NCBI GenBank assembly: GCA_933228895.1
Contig: OW121857.1
Coordinates: forward strand, 72,411,672-72,475,671
Direction of reading: 5' to 3'
Source: Platycnemis pennipes
Taxonomy: Eukaryota > Arthropoda > Insecta > Odonata > Platycnemididae
Length of the DNA: 64,000 nucleotides
The position numbers and the translations under genes were made by a program. The number at the start of each line of letters is the position of its first letter. Within the stretch, counting starts at the first letter, position 1. The notes below the pieces were generated by a model, which saw only the letters and a list, made by a program, of their open reading frames with translations, was not told where the DNA came from and ran no database searches. Shown here piece after piece: positions 46,770-59,325 of this stretch.

Positions 46770-47099
46770 GACAACCCACACCATAATTCTTTATAAAATA
46801 AATAAAATTTAACATGAAAATGAAATAGCTCACATTACATTAATGCATATTAATGAAACAAACAGAGAAGAAATTAAGATGCCGGATTTATTTTAATTTT
46901 TTTTAATTTTAGGATTTAAGAATGTCTAAATGGAATTCAATAAATGTATGTCTTGTGATAATTCTAATTTTTTTTCACGTTGAATGAAAAGTAGAACTGT
47001 TAATGTGTTCACAACATGTTATTCATAGAAATGCGTAAAGTAGAAGTAGCAAAGAAAGATGCGTTGTAAAAGAAAACTTTAGTGCATATATATGGTGCA
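46770..47099. other. Non-coding AT-rich sequence
   Basis: I see nothing recognisable here. Confidence 0.4.
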
Positions 47100-47168
47100 A
47101 GTTTGGATTTTAACTCACCCCCTGCCACTCGCGTTATAGGTGGCTTTCAGGGCATTCAGTAGATATAG
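47100..47168 (+). mobile_element. CR1/L2-like 3' terminus only (copy 11)
   Basis: CACCCCCTGCCACTCGCG, then AGGTGGCTTTCAGGGCATTC and GTAGATATAG. Terminal block and tail. Confidence 0.65.
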
Positions 47169-48394
47169 ACCTGATCTCCGTACTGATTCTTCGGGTAAAA
47201 TTTGCGCAGGGGAGGAACCATTTGTAGTAGAACTCATCGCTAAGGCTTACTCATGATGGTGATACAATCCTTTGCGGTTGGATATTGGTGATGGGTTGAC
47301 AAAATGGTGGGTGGACCCAACGCACTGTTTGCGGAGGGGAGGAGTAGATGACATGTGACTGATGCGACCGAAATAAAGGCCCAGAGGAGGATGGTTTTGG
47401 AATGGGGGAGGGAAGTGCTGGCATAAGCAAAGGGTCGTTTTGCTCAGTGATACTCTCTTGAGTTCAATTCATCCGTGTGGGGAAGGTAATACAATAAAAG
47501 AGGGTTCGGAATTCGTTTGCGGAGGTTTTGCGAGGGGAGGGGTCATCGTTTTCTATAGTGGATCACTAGCGCGGGCCATTTGTCAGTCACTCGTGAGCGA
47601 ATGTCATTTGTCAATGCGTATTGGACAACGGCGCGTCAAGAACTGAAAGGTTTGACGCCACTGTCAGTGGTAATATTTTCGTTGACAGCCCTTGTGGAGA
47701 TTGCTACTGTGGTGGTGACATTAAAATACCGAACTTCTTGGTTTTTAATCAGCATGCGTCCTCGGAACTTAGCTGGATGACTAAGGGTACACATCTGCAT
47801 TGAAGCTGAAAAGTACGTTGAAATATTAATGATTTAGTGGCCTAAGAATGGTTTGGGATCGGACTGGAAAAACGGTTTTCTCTCATTTGCAACCGTATTA
47901 TGTACGTTTATCATTCTCAGTGCTGGATGAAGGGATTTGTTGATTATATCTTCGAGTACCAGTCACCGAATGACTGGATCAATATCACTTGATGGAAAAC
48001 TTGGATGGAGGCAGACCTTAACTTTTCGATCCTTTCTGTATGTGTAAAAACATTCATGCTACGCCACTTAATGTATAATGCTCACCAACATTAATGTTTT
48101 GTACTCGTTCATGCATCTATTTGAAAATGTATTATATTTTATCTTGCGTACAGTTCTTGTTTCACAATTTCCCCGCAGAATCCCCGAAATATTTCTTCTC
48201 CAGTACCCGTTTAATATTTATCTTTCAAGTTATCCTTGATTCCCGTATATAAATAAGCTTTTTGATGACGCAAGAGCCTTGTACGTAAACGTACACTCAA
48301 GCATCATAAAATGATGCCGTATGGATGAAGGTACTATTATATGACTGTAAAAAAGGAATCCAAAAAAATGAGATTCTTGAGCGAATTCTTCACT
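47169..48394. other. Non-coding
   Basis: A slightly GC-richer patch at 47330-47700 holds overlapping frames (66-68 codons) with no family. I see nothing else. Confidence 0.45.
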
Positions 48395-48665
48395 CGCTCA
48401 CTCAGTATTCAACTCTAAAGTGGGTTTTAAAGGTGATGATAAGCTCACCTCGTACTAGGTCATTGGCGTGTTAAATTCACACATTCAGGGTTAGGGGGCT
48501 AGTTCCTTTCCCTGGACCACCACCAGTTTCCCAAGTTCTAGCAATCAGAATTGCAACTCGAGGGTTTTATGTGCGGATGTCCAGAAAGGCGTCATTCCGG
48601 CATTTGAAACCGGGGCCCTCCGATCTGTAGCCCAGCGCTGTATCCCCATGCCACCATGACCCTCT
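48395..48665 (-). repeat. SINE-A copy 3
   Basis: The minus-strand copy begins at its tRNA-like head on the right (plus-strand GGCATTTGAAACCGGGGCCC, then GTAGCCCAGCGCTGTATCCCC). The body matches the complement of the 16.46-kb copy, including GTCCAGAAAGGC and TTCACACATTCAGGG. Confidence 0.75.
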
Positions 48666-49029
48666 ATTACTCCACTATAAGATCAAAATAATATTTTAAC
48701 TCCTCCATTTTTAGTGACAATATGTCGGCCTTTACTTACTATTTATCCCAATACATGTATGATTCAAATTTTGAGCAATGTGCATTATTCCTATTGTAAG
48801 CCAAAATTGTTCATTTTCGCGGTAGGGTAAGACGACTTTTTGGAAAATTTAAAAATGAATTGCATACGAAATCTAGTGTGATTAAGTTACATTGCACCCT
48901 CATATCAGTTGTCCCTCTGCAAAGTATATGTCTCCACTTATAAAGTCACTTTCATCTTGTTAACCCCTACCTTTGGCCTTTGATTTCATATTACTTTGAG
49001 CAGGTGCATAAGACCTCAGAAGACTGGAA
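48666..49029. other. Non-coding AT-rich sequence
   Basis: I see nothing recognisable here. Confidence 0.4.
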
Positions 49030-49100
49030 TTTCTATCCCTCTGATAATGATACGAAAGAGTCGAAACCGGTCGGGATCATCTAATATTTGTGTGGAATAG
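49030..49100 (+). ncRNA. Weak hammerhead-like motif, second type
   Basis: CTGATAA (49041-49047) and GAAACCGGTC (49063-49072) lie in the order of a hammerhead core with a palindromic CCGG in place of stem III, followed by GGGATCATCTAATATTTGTG. The stem between the two core parts is poor (GA/TC only) and CTGATAA has a changed base. It could be a decayed Penelope-like repeat of another lineage, or chance. Confidence 0.3.
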
Positions 49101-49312
49101 AACAAAACTATTTATTTCTATCATTCAGTCCTAATCAATATGTCTGTAAAAGTAAATACTTGACCACAGGTATTTAAAAGGCTGTCTGATCAGTAGACGT
49201 TGCCCTTTTACTAACGATGGGAACATTCATTGACCATCTCTAGTTGTGCGAAATCTACCTGTGGGCCGATCGAGCAACCAATATATCGACCAACTTACTC
49301 TTTTTTTTTGTG

Positions 49313-49560
49313 TTCAACCCGAAGGTTGGTTTTTGATAGGTGAGGGTAGAGCTCGCCTCGTACTAAGCGTACCATCGACGTGTGTAATTCACATATTCGG
49401 GGTAGGGGGGCCAGTTCCTTCCTTTGGGCCACCTGCGATATCCTACGAAGTTCTGACAAGCGAGGACTTTAGGTAGGGGAGTCTAGAAATGCTCGGGATT
49501 TGAACCCGGGACCCTCCTGTCAGTAGATCAGCGCTATACCCACTAGGCCAGCATGACCAC
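49313..49560 (-). repeat. SINE-A copy 4
   Basis: Plus-strand GGGATTTGAACCCGGGACCC at about 49497-49516 is the complement of an intact B box, and TATACCCACTAGGCCAGC that of the A box. The body matches the other SINE-A copies (GAGGGTAGAGCTCG, TTCACATATTCGGGG). It is the best-preserved head of the family here. Confidence 0.8.
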
Positions 49561-49870
49561 GTCTTACTTCACGTCATTACATTTTTGTAATATTTTATTT
49601 CCTTCAAAAAGGTGAGGTTGAATGTTTTCTTCATCCTCCTAAGCATGAAATATATCGTCAACATTGATATAAACGCATACTTCATGAATTTATATTAAAT
49701 ACTTTAAGTAATGTAAAACTAATAACCTTGCGAATTTCATGGAAATGTACTAGGCAGTTTTGGGCAGTCTACCTAAATGTAAAAAGGACTATTGTAGTTG
49801 AGATATCCTTTGCCAGTCTTTCAACCTATTGCAAAGAACAGTGTTCGTGTTTTCGTGTTTTCAGTGTCCG
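49561..49870. other. Non-coding AT-rich sequence
   Basis: I see nothing recognisable here. Confidence 0.4.
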
Positions 49871-50490
49871 CACCAGTACTAGGCTCTCCTCTGATACTTC
49901 TTCACCCGGGATTCCTCCTTCGGCCACCCCTTCCCGCTTCTCACTACGCCCCCACCCCTATTCCTCCCCCTACCCTTCGCCCCCATCCACTTTGCAGCCA
50001 CTCCTTCGTCACACCACCTTTTGATACATCCCCGCCTCCCTCTCCATTCCCTTCTTTTGTCATACAAATCTCTCTCCCTCGCTTTCCATGAAGCCTCCCT
50101 CCTCCACCTTCCGACGAGGTCACAATAAGTGGAGGGCAGGAGTGAAGGAAGAGGCATGGGGGAGCTGGGGTGGGAAAGAATCCCTCTTTTCAAAAGCTTT
50201 GTGCCCGACTGTCCGTGGAATGTATCCGTCCTTCCTTTATCCCTTCCGGACGCTATACGCGCTGCGGGCGTAGATGTTCATTTTTTCCCCTCGTCCTCCT
50301 CTCCATTCTCTCCTCCTCCCACTGCCGCCCCCTTCGCCCCTCTCCCTCCTCAGTGCGGCCCGCGAGTGTGTTGGGTCGCCAGCCAACGAAACTCATCCCA
50401 TCGGAAAAATTCACGAGGACCGCCGTTTTTTACCGCTCCGGGTGCCGTATAGAATTTCGTACTTAACACACATTCGGAGATGGATGTAAG
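49871..50490. other. Pyrimidine- and GC-rich island
   Basis: C/T-rich with CpGs. At least six overlapping frames of 61-107 codons on both strands, rich in P and S and unrecognised. Confidence 0.45.
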
Positions 50491-52230
50491 AGATTGTGGG
50501 AAATGTTCTTTCGTGGAAATACTTCGGTTTTTCTGTCTTCCTCCCGGTGATATATTGATAACAGGTTATGCTATGCAAGCATCATTGAATTGGGTTTGTG
50601 GAGTGAATTTATCCTTTTCCCATGTTAGGATTCTTGATTCATGCCACGAAGTAGTGTTGCTATCATGAATGTGTTTGCGAAAAAAATCGTAAAAACGAGT
50701 AATTTTAGTTTTTGCTGTGTGGAGTTCTTATTATGCGAAGAAAGCTTTTCCTCCACAATTGGTTTGAGATAGTTTACTCATTTGCTATAAGATTGATTTA
50801 GTTATTTTTTTAGGGATTATAAACCTTAAATTGCTATTGAAGGTATCTTTGTAATACAAAAAAATTTTTAGTACCCTATTTTAAACCCAACTGAATCCAA
50901 TTATTTTCATTTTTTCCCAGAAAACTGTATATTTTTATGATAATGAAAAGAAATTTCCTCTTGCACTGGTCTCCATTTCACACCTTTTTATCCTTGCTGT
51001 TGTATACTTAATCATCCGACTAGGTCTTAATATGTTTCACTTCAAGAACTACAACTTCCCTGTACTATCTAGTCTAAAGAACGTATTAGAATTTCTTCCA
51101 GTAACTTTGTTCTTCAAAGAATAATTATGGCACCTCTATCTTCATTCCTCCTTTCTACCTTAATGAAACCATATTCATAACCAAATATTGAGCCCTTCAA
51201 TTTATTCTTATGCTATTCCTCTGAGACCTATTTCCAGCATCGCAGGGCGTCTCGTAAATATATAGATGTCTGCAATAACCTTTATTTTTACAACTCTACT
51301 CAAGGTGGCATCATCAATATATTTTACTATTATCTCACTTCATTACCTTTGTCTTAGTACCCACATACTTTGGAAAGTCTTGGTTTTGGACATTTTTTAA
51401 CGAGCAATAACGTATTTTAGTCCTCTCTAATTTAATAATTTCATAAATTGCATGTATCTTTCCGCACACACAGGGATTACTTGAGTTATTATAATTAGCC
51501 ATATTTAATGAAAAATTAAAAGTGTCTGAATGTGATCAATTTTCGTGCTATGCCACTCCAATTCAAGTGCGTTGCAGAAGCTAGCTTACCATTGTGACGT
51601 AAGTTCCGTCCATTTCTTCCAGATAACATTCCAAAAAACCAGAAGTTAATCAAAAAGCAAAGAACCAGAAACTATATCACACGTTTCTTTCACTGCGACA
51701 GATTTGTCTACGGTACTCACCGAAGAAATGGTAACATTGACTAACATACCGCTGAAACACCCGCAGTGGTTGATTTGGTAGCCGAGGAAAGTTTGATAAG
51801 TCCAATCTTTTTACTGTCACTCTTTTATGATCATCATTTCGCCTTCGTGACATTTGGAGGGAAATTAAATATTGACCTAATCGTGATTATTCCGTGGAGT
51901 TCGGAATGGCAGGACATTAAATCACTCTCAGATGTCCAATGGTTTGGATATTCACGTTAATTCATTTCAGCTTTTATCCACAAGGAGGTCATGAGAAATT
52001 GGGAGTATCATTATCCAAGTGTCAGGCATTAGATTTTCATGTATATTAGTCCTTTAATGTATTCAATTAAAATCGCTGAAAGTTGCGTGTTTTCAGCCGC
52101 ATTTTTTAAATTCCATCTCCCTACTCCCCCCCGCATATCATGTCGACGACTTTTCCAAAAGTCACATTAATTGCGGTATGTTAACGTCAAACGATTTGAT
52201 GCGATAAAAATTACACGTTTTGCCCAAACG
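50491..52230. other. Non-coding AT-rich sequence
   Basis: I see nothing recognisable here. Confidence 0.5.
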
Positions 52231-53530
52231 AGTTTTTGTACGGGAGCCCATCGCGAGACGTGCGTCCCTTGATATGTGAGTGTTTTTAACTCTCATGTTT
52301 ATCTTTTTTCCCGTAATTTCTGGCGGGAAATTAATTGAATCTCATCGGGACGTTTTAATGCGAATAAAATATGGTGTTTTAGGGCAAAGGGGGGAGAGAT
52401 GGGGCGCGGGGTAGGTGGGACACAATTTCACGAAGTGATGAGTTTGTAGTCAAAACGCCAGAAAAATTTCCCTTCCCCGAGGTGATACGTTTCACGCCCC
52501 TCTTTTTTCCCGTTTCTCCACTTCCCCGTCTTCACACCCCTCCGCCCTCCCCTTTTGAGAGATTTCTTATCCTAACCAATCAAATCCGAGTCCTTTACGT
52601 GAACCGCAACCAGCGATCGCTCCCTACCTCTCATCCCTTTCAGTCCTTACATCCTTTTGATGTCGCCGGCGTCTTAAGAGTTCCTCGGAAGACCATAAAC
52701 GCCTCCATTCTGCCCGTCAGGAGAAGGAGACCGTATCACTTGCCCTCTTCGCCCTACGAGAGGGGCAGATATTCTCCCCAGCAGCCCCGCCCCTACAGGA
52801 CACTCCAGCATTATCGCCCCCACTCCAGTTCCTAGCTCTCAACCTTTTCTTCCCCAACCATCCCCTCTTCTCACTCTCGCCCCTCAGACGGCTCGACTTC
52901 CCATGATTCTCTGCGCCTGTCCATCTTCTTCCACCCATCTTCCTCGGATCACGGAAGCATGCGACGGACGAGAGAATATCCATTGGGGGGAAGGAGCGGG
53001 GTAGAGCTTGAGGGTGGTGGGGATAGATGTTTGACGGAGATCCAGGCCGGTCGCCTTGTGGGGTTGAGACCTCCTTCCAAGGCTCCACGGCCATTATGCT
53101 AAGTAGATCCTCCTTGCGGTTGTACATCTTTTACAAGCGGTGCCGGGAGAGACTCCCGGAGAAAATCTCTCTTCCATTGGATAGAGTCCTACGCTTCCCT
53201 GGCACGAGAAGCGTTATCCGCCCCTTGGCCCATCTCGTGTTTGATTGGATGTCCCGCTGAAGGGTGTCGCGCGGGTCACTGCGCCTAATGCTTCCGGAAG
53301 GAAGGGAAGATGAATATTTGCTGCGTGAATTTCCAAGGGAGTTTGGATTTGAGTGGGCGCCATTGTTGTGGCGATGAATATGCCAGCAAAGAGAGAGGAG
53401 GGGAGTTTAGGTCAGGATTTAATTCTGTTACTGGAACCGCATGTCTTGGGAAGGACGTGGAAGCGAAGCTAAATGGTTAGACATGCAGGTCGGAGGTCAA
53501 CTTGAACCGGAGATGGAATGGGGATATATA
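52231..53530. other. GC-rich island with CpGs
   Basis: C/T-rich from 52490 to 52930, then mixed. Frames of 117 (plus) and 136 (minus) codons overlap around 52720-52830 and show no domain. Confidence 0.45.
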
Positions 53531-54299
53531 CATTTTTGTGTCGGCCATTTAGCTATGCGTAGTAGTTTCTCTTCTACTGGGGTCATATTTGAAAATAATT
53601 GCAATAAATGGAGTTCTTCCTCAATACAGTTTTCATTACAATTTAAATTAAGATACCTACATCTTCCCGTTTCATTTTTCATTTGAAATCAAGGATGGCG
53701 TAATAATACTTAAAATATACTATTTTCATCATGGGACTTTAATTATTATTGGAAATTCTTTCAGCTTTCTCTCGTAAAATCATTAAAATCGAATGAAAAT
53801 AATGTAATAATAATGTAATTTATTGTTCACGGATTACATGCGATATGAACATATTTTCTTAAGTCATATTTGAGCTCAAAATACAATGAAATTATGTGTG
53901 CAAAGTATCAATTTAAGAAAAAAGTGTTAAATTTGATATTACAAAAACCAACATGCCAAATGTATGCAATAAACATCGTAAACAAAAAAAATAGCCCAAT
54001 ATGAAATATGGGATACGAAGCAAGTTCACATAAAGAAATTAGTATTAAATTATTAGGTATTTTATGTAATGGAATTAGTATTAAATTAAATTCACACAGT
54101 GAAAGAAGGATTAAATATTTTGATGCAATAATTTTGAAGTAATTAATTCATTGTAAGATTAACAATTTCACAAATTAACAATGAAAAATATACCACAGTA
54201 TTGCAGCCCATGCATGATGATAAAGCATTGAAATGAGTAAAATTCGGCTTATGGGGGGCAAGTTAGATAAGTACACAATTTCTTTTTAAATTAGGGCAG
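53531..54299 (-). other. AT-rich; probably includes the 3' untranslated region of the RT element
   Basis: On the minus strand this follows the reverse transcriptase relic. A run of ATTATTACAT-like units at about 53798-53823 could be its 3' microsatellite tail, but the 3' end cannot be fixed from one copy. Confidence 0.3.
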
Positions 54300-55690
54300 C
54301 AATGAGGAATCTTTAATAGATTTAGGTAGGTGGTTCCAAGTTTGAGAAGCGGCAACAGTAAATTATTTCTGAAATGTGGAGGACCAATAATGTGAGACAT
54401 GCAGGTAGTTAGGGTCGGCTCTAGTGACTATATTTGGCAGTATGGTTCTCTTGGGATAAAAATCAATTATGTACTGTGGGTCATCATGTTTGAGTAGGGA
54501 ATACATGAAGCTGGCCAATTTGAATTTTCTTCTAGTTTTTATATCCATCCAAGAGAGCTTGTTAAAATATGGGGTTATGTGCTTTTCTTTCCGCAAGTCG
54601 TAAATGAATCTGACGGAGGAATTCATTAGACGCTGAAGCTTAGTATTAAGTTCTGCTGTGAGATCATAAAATACAAGACAACAGTAATAAAAAATTGGGA
54701 AAAATTAAGGTGGAGACAAATTGCTTTTTTACATGGATAGGCAGCAATTTTTTATGAATTTTTAGTTGATGTAATGTAGCATTAACTTTATTTGAAACGT
54801 ACAAAATATGATCTTTCCAAGAAAAAGTATTGCTGAAGATGACCCCTAAGTTTTTGGCCGTCTTGGAATAAGGTATACAATTTCCCTGGACCTCAATCAT
54901 TGGCCGTTCGGTCATATTAAGTCTAAACATAATCCTGGAATGACCAATAATCATGGATTTTGTTTTATTGCTATTTATTTTTAAAAAGTTGTCTCCTTCC
55001 CATGAGACAATGGCAGATACATCTTCGTTTACTTGTGTAATGGTCTCAGCGAAATCGCGCGGGAGACAGTGCATATAAATTTGGAGATCATCTGCGTACA
55101 TCATGTATTGACACCTGGTAATACATGCTGAAAGGTTTCCTAAGTACAACCAAAACAGCAATGGCCCCAGGACTGACCCTTGAGGTATACTGCAAGAGAT
55201 AGACACTCAGACAAGTTGCCATTACGGTCTTTTACAGATTGGCGTTGTCCATTTAGGTACGAGTAAAACCAGTTTAATGAGGAATAGGAAAAATTAAGGT
55301 TTCTCATTTTTTGTAAGAGCATTGTATGGTTTACACAGTCAAAGGCTTTGCTAAAATCAAACAACACCAGCATTGTCATCAGCCTTTTGTCAATGGCATA
55401 TCTTATGTCATCGGAAACTTTAATTAAGGCCGATTGAGTAGAAACATTTTTGCGAAAGCCTGACTGAAATGGGTCAAATAATTTATTTGCAGTAAGATAA
55501 TCTAAAGTTTGTTGAAAAACTATCTTTTCAAGACATTTAGAAGTGGCACAATGTATAGATATAGGACGGTAATCACTTGGGGAAGAGGGACTTTTAAATT
55601 TCTTAATAGGGCGAATTAGGGACGATTTAGGTAATGGTAGTTCAAACGATATTGATATTACATATTCGTGGCGTGGAATATAGTGCTGCG
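54300..55690 (-). pseudogene. Non-LTR retrotransposon reverse transcriptase, frameshifted
   Basis: Minus-strand relic of a Jockey/CR1-type ORF2. The first frame (55700-55140) has DYRPIS at residues 43-48, SGFRKNVSTQSAL at about 80-92 and the motif A block FDFSKAFDCVNH at 114-125. Near 55200 the frame shifts, and IPQGSVLGPLLF and the catalytic YADDLQIY (residues 37-44 of the 55206-54664 frame) follow, then the thumb block NSNKTKSMIIG and NLGVIF. A second shift near 54670 leads into LQRLMNSSVRFIYDLRKE, and a third near 54362 into AASQTWNHLPKSI, the usual C-terminal motif. The endonuclease domain and ORF1 are missing: homology starts near 55650, so it is 5'-truncated. The codons between breaks are well kept, suggesting a fairly young insertion. 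Its C-terminal tail differs from the CR1/L2-like family elsewhere in the window, so it is a separate lineage. Confidence 0.85.
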
Positions 55691-56102
55691 ATTCTGTCAA
55701 CGATTTCTCTTCATCTTCTCGGTCTTCATCCTTTATCCATGATCAGGTGGTATGTGAGTCTCGCACCGCCCTCCTACTGGAGGAACCGTAAATTTTTGGG
55801 AAAATAATAGATAACTTGTGCAATATTAGTGCATAAAAGTATCCAAAATGGTCAATGCCGAATTAGTGAAACATGCTTTTATGGTTTAGGATTTTATACT
55901 AATCAAATAAGTAACGTGGTGTAAAAACATCCGACCACGAAAATGTTCGATCAAGCAATAATAAGAAAAATTTAATAATAGAAATAAAGAGAAATATGAT
56001 GAGAAAGTGAATGAGCGATCCTACTTATTGCCATGTAGACCCCTTATAGAATAGGTGGCTTGTTAGTGGGAATCACATGAAGAAGGTTTGATATCGCCGT
56101 TG
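55691..56102. other. Non-coding AT-rich sequence
   Basis: I see nothing recognisable. The left edge marks the truncated 5' side of the reverse transcriptase relic. Confidence 0.4.
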
Positions 56103-56200
56103 GAGCCGGCTGTGGTAGCGTTGGTGATGCGCTCATCTGGTAACCGAAAGGCTGCGGCTTTGAATCCCGTTCAGGATATGGATATTGTACTTTTCGTAGA
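56103..56200 (+). repeat. SINE-C, tRNA-like head (copy 2)
   Basis: GCCGGCTGTGGTAGCGTTGG (A-box region), then CATCTGGTAACCGAAAGG and GGCTTTGAATCCCG (B box), matching 27125-27240 and 60945-61020. Confidence 0.65.
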
Positions 56201-56384
56201 ATGTGGATCTTAAAGTAAACGGTGCGGTTGAACCATAGCCGTTGTGATGCTTAAAACTCCAAGATTATAACCATGAAGTACCTATTCGGAACAGGATTTT
56301 ATGAAAGCTATTTTTTAAAAAAGGTGTTATGATAGACTCACATTTTTCGGTGTTTCCATAGTGTTAGATTTAAGGAAAGCCTTA

Positions 56385-56665
56385 GAATGAGAATTAATGT
56401 CCAATCATAGATTGAAGTACAGACTAAATCTACTAATTAGATTTCGATCGCGTAGTTTTAATGAAGAATTTTGACTCTATAATACGAATGTCAGAAGATG
56501 TTTAACTATGTTGTAGGTAGTGCATGCTCAGACACATCTTTTCATGCATGTATACGTGCATAGTAAGTGTAAATTTAATTATATTTTGAGTCAAAATGAA
56601 TGCCCAGTAATAGTTCATCCCCTACCACACAGCCTTGCGGTGCTTTGCATGGTATTACGAAGATA
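56385..56665 (+). mobile_element. CR1/L2-like retroelement, degenerate 3' end (copy 12)
   Basis: A diverged ORF2 tail (AATCATAGATTGAAGTACAG matches the LSDRRLKFR region at about 15.97-16.0 kb) is followed after a shortened interval by the terminus CCCCTACCACACAGCC, GCGGTGCTTTGCATGG. Confidence 0.55.
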
Positions 56666-57000
56666 TGTTATTATGCATAGCTCTAAGTAAAAGCGCGTAT
56701 AATTTGTGTCAATTATTCAACCAGCTAAATAGTAAGTTAGTTATGATTACCATTCTCCTATGAGTGTTTAAAAAATTGCGTATGAAATTTTATTGGTGGC
56801 TAGATTAGCTGGTAATATCTAGCATAGTAACAATAGTCGTTAAAAAGTTTTTTGAAATGAGTGAAAATTGTAACCATACCTTATTAACGAGGTACTCCAT
56901 CATCTCAAGTTTTAAACAGTTGTATGCATGTAAATATTCTCCATAGTTGAACCATACCAGCATTTTGTTTCTCGAACCAGGCGATGAACCTCCCTAGAAT
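56666..57000. other. Non-coding AT-rich sequence
   Basis: I see nothing recognisable here. Confidence 0.4.
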
Positions 57001-58430
57001 CGTAACGAAGGATAACCTATGAGCGTCCATCTAGCTCTTTCCTTTCTTGGCGTCGCTTCGTCTGCCGCTTGCTCCTTATACCGAGCTCCTTCGCTCTCCT
57101 CTCGCCGTGTAAGAAGCCAAAAGAGGTGGAGATGAGGCAGAGAGAAGCGCGGGACTCGCCTAATTTAATTTTCAGTGGTTTAGTTCTCCCGGAAGCTCAT
57201 AAAAATGACTCCCATTACGCCCTAGGGGAGGGGATGGGGGTGGAGGGTGGGTTTTAAGCATGGAAGGGGGAAGTCGCGGGATGCTGGGTGGTTCACTGTG
57301 GAGGGCCCAGCGTATCTCCATTTCGCCCGGGGCGGGGCGAAGGTGGGGGCAGAATGGGGCTGGGCCAGTGGGAAGGGTACGGGGATGGCTTCTCCGGGCG
57401 TCACTCTTGCTAATTATTCCGCCAGAAACCTCTGCGGAGGCCGGGAGATGAGAATGAAGAGGAGGCTTGCGGGGGGGACTGCTTCTGGAAAGGCGAAAAG
57501 CCGGGTCGGGAGGATGGGAGGGCGAAATTGGGGAGGAATTATAGGAGGGGAGGCGTGAGGTTGGTGGAAGTTAAGTTTCCACAGTCTGACATTGACGGTA
57601 GCGTGTGGGTGAGAGGGAGGGGGGGCTACGTCAGCAAGTTTCACTCTCCCTCCCCCTGAGCCTAGTCTTTCGGTTTCGCTGTAGGGAGGAAGGCTCTCTT
57701 CGGCGGTGAAGAGAGAGAGAGGAGAGATTCCCGCCCGTGTGGATTTTAGCGAGGGGATCGGGGGTAGCGGGCTGTGGCGCGGGAAAGGTCTCTCCCCGCG
57801 ATGCTCTGCTGTCTGTTAAGTCTTTCCTGTCCGTCCGCGGTCGAATTCCTCCTACCTCGGCCCCATCTTACTCCCAGCTCCTCTCTCTCTCTCAGCCGCT
57901 ATCTCATTCTCCTTAGCCGTCAAGAGAGTTGAGGTTCACATCTCTCGTATGCAAGAGTTTTTGCCCCCGTGTTTCCCGGCCGTGGGAGGTTCACCCTTTC
58001 TCTCCTCCTCTCCAAGACCCAGGAGCTTCGCTACCTCCCCAACCCCTCGGAGTTGTTAGGGGGGAGGTCCTCCACCCTCAACCCAGGAAGCCTCAGAAGT
58101 GTGGCCGGCAGTGGGATTATATGGTATTAGATAAAGTGGAGGGTGGGACTAAGGGGGTCACGGGGTGGCTCCTTCCCGCAAGACCCCGCACTCCTCGGCC
58201 CTAAAGGGGTTGCCCTGCCAGGGGATGGCTTGGGAGAGGCGAGAGATGCCTGTCAAGGGGGGTTGCGGAGAGGGGGATGGAAAATGTTTTTGGGGTCGGA
58301 AGAGTGGCTATAGGAGACAGGGATCTTCCGCCGTATGTATATTCATCCGGGGGGGAGGAGTCTTAAACAACCGGATTGTGGTCCTCCTATATTGCCGTTT
58401 GTTCATCATCACCTCCCCGTTATGAAACCA
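57001..58430. other. Long GC-rich, purine-skewed island
   Basis: Strong G/A skew at 57100-57640, (GA)n at about 57707-57721, C/T-rich at 57860-58030 with (CT)n at about 57881-57892, then G-rich again to 58370. It is among the most GC-rich stretches in the window. Frames of 60-103 codons on both strands are composition-driven. A promoter-type CpG island is possible; no gene body is seen beside it. Confidence 0.45.
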
Positions 58431-59325
58431 CTCTCTATAAAATAACTGATCCGATGGCGAGAGAATTCTCTTAGAGTAATGCGTCGAGATGATTAGAATG
58501 ATGAGCTTCTGGACTAAACCGTGAGCATACCTTCTTGTTTATAACTATCTTCATACTTCTCTGTACATTCCTAAGTCGTTCAAAGTTTTTCTCGGGCCGA
58601 TCTGACCAAGAAATATTTTTTTCTCATATTTTCTGATGCGTTCTTTAACAAACCTCATTGGCTGTAAATTACCACTAATCCTATTTACAAAAGGTCTATT
58701 ACTGCGTAAATTTCTAATCAACTCCTGTAGTGTGTTGCAGTTAATATCCACCTCGCGCTACACGTTTTATATCTATGAGGTTTAAAAATAACTGGGAACT
58801 ACGTAAACTATACGGATATTCTTGATCTCTATGATAGCACTGAGTAATTTGAATAAATTAGAGTAGACTTGTATATAAAGTCTTCTAGGAAGAGGGAGGT
58901 ATATGGTAGGAGTAGCGGTACCAAGCTGTGAAATAGAGGTACAAAATATATTAATTTCACCATGTAAATCGGAATTAAAATAACAAGATTTCGAAGCGAT
59001 GATATGATTGTAATTACATTGGCTGAAATAATTTGAATTCATACCCACCCATGTATCTCATTTTTTTAAATATGATCCCATGATGATCACACGTTCCGTT
59101 ATTTGTTTCGTCCTGTCAAGCCTTCAACTGATAACCGAGGAACGTATACAAGTGAAAAATATATACTTCTCATTGTGATTTAGTACCCCAAGTGCTACAT
59201 TATTTTATCCGTTTTACTGGCTTTTATGCTTTCATTTTCACCGAATCAGATGCATGCATAACTAACACGTTATTCTCATTACGACACTATGTTTGTGGTG
59301 CGTGCATATAGATGGATAATGATTG
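58431..59325. other. Non-coding AT-rich sequence
   Basis: I see nothing recognisable here. Confidence 0.5.

Noticed and set aside
46507..46833. 108-codon minus-strand frame rich in internal symmetry
   Set aside because: It is a translation of the Harbinger-type MITE, whose inverted repeats produce the apparent protein repeats.
49497..49560. A real tRNA gene at the SINE-A head
   Set aside because: The same head with the same body occurs at 16.5 and 48.6 kb, so it belongs to a SINE.
52482..53127. 117-codon plus and 136-codon minus frames
   Set aside because: They overlap on opposite strands in a GC island and show no recognisable domain.
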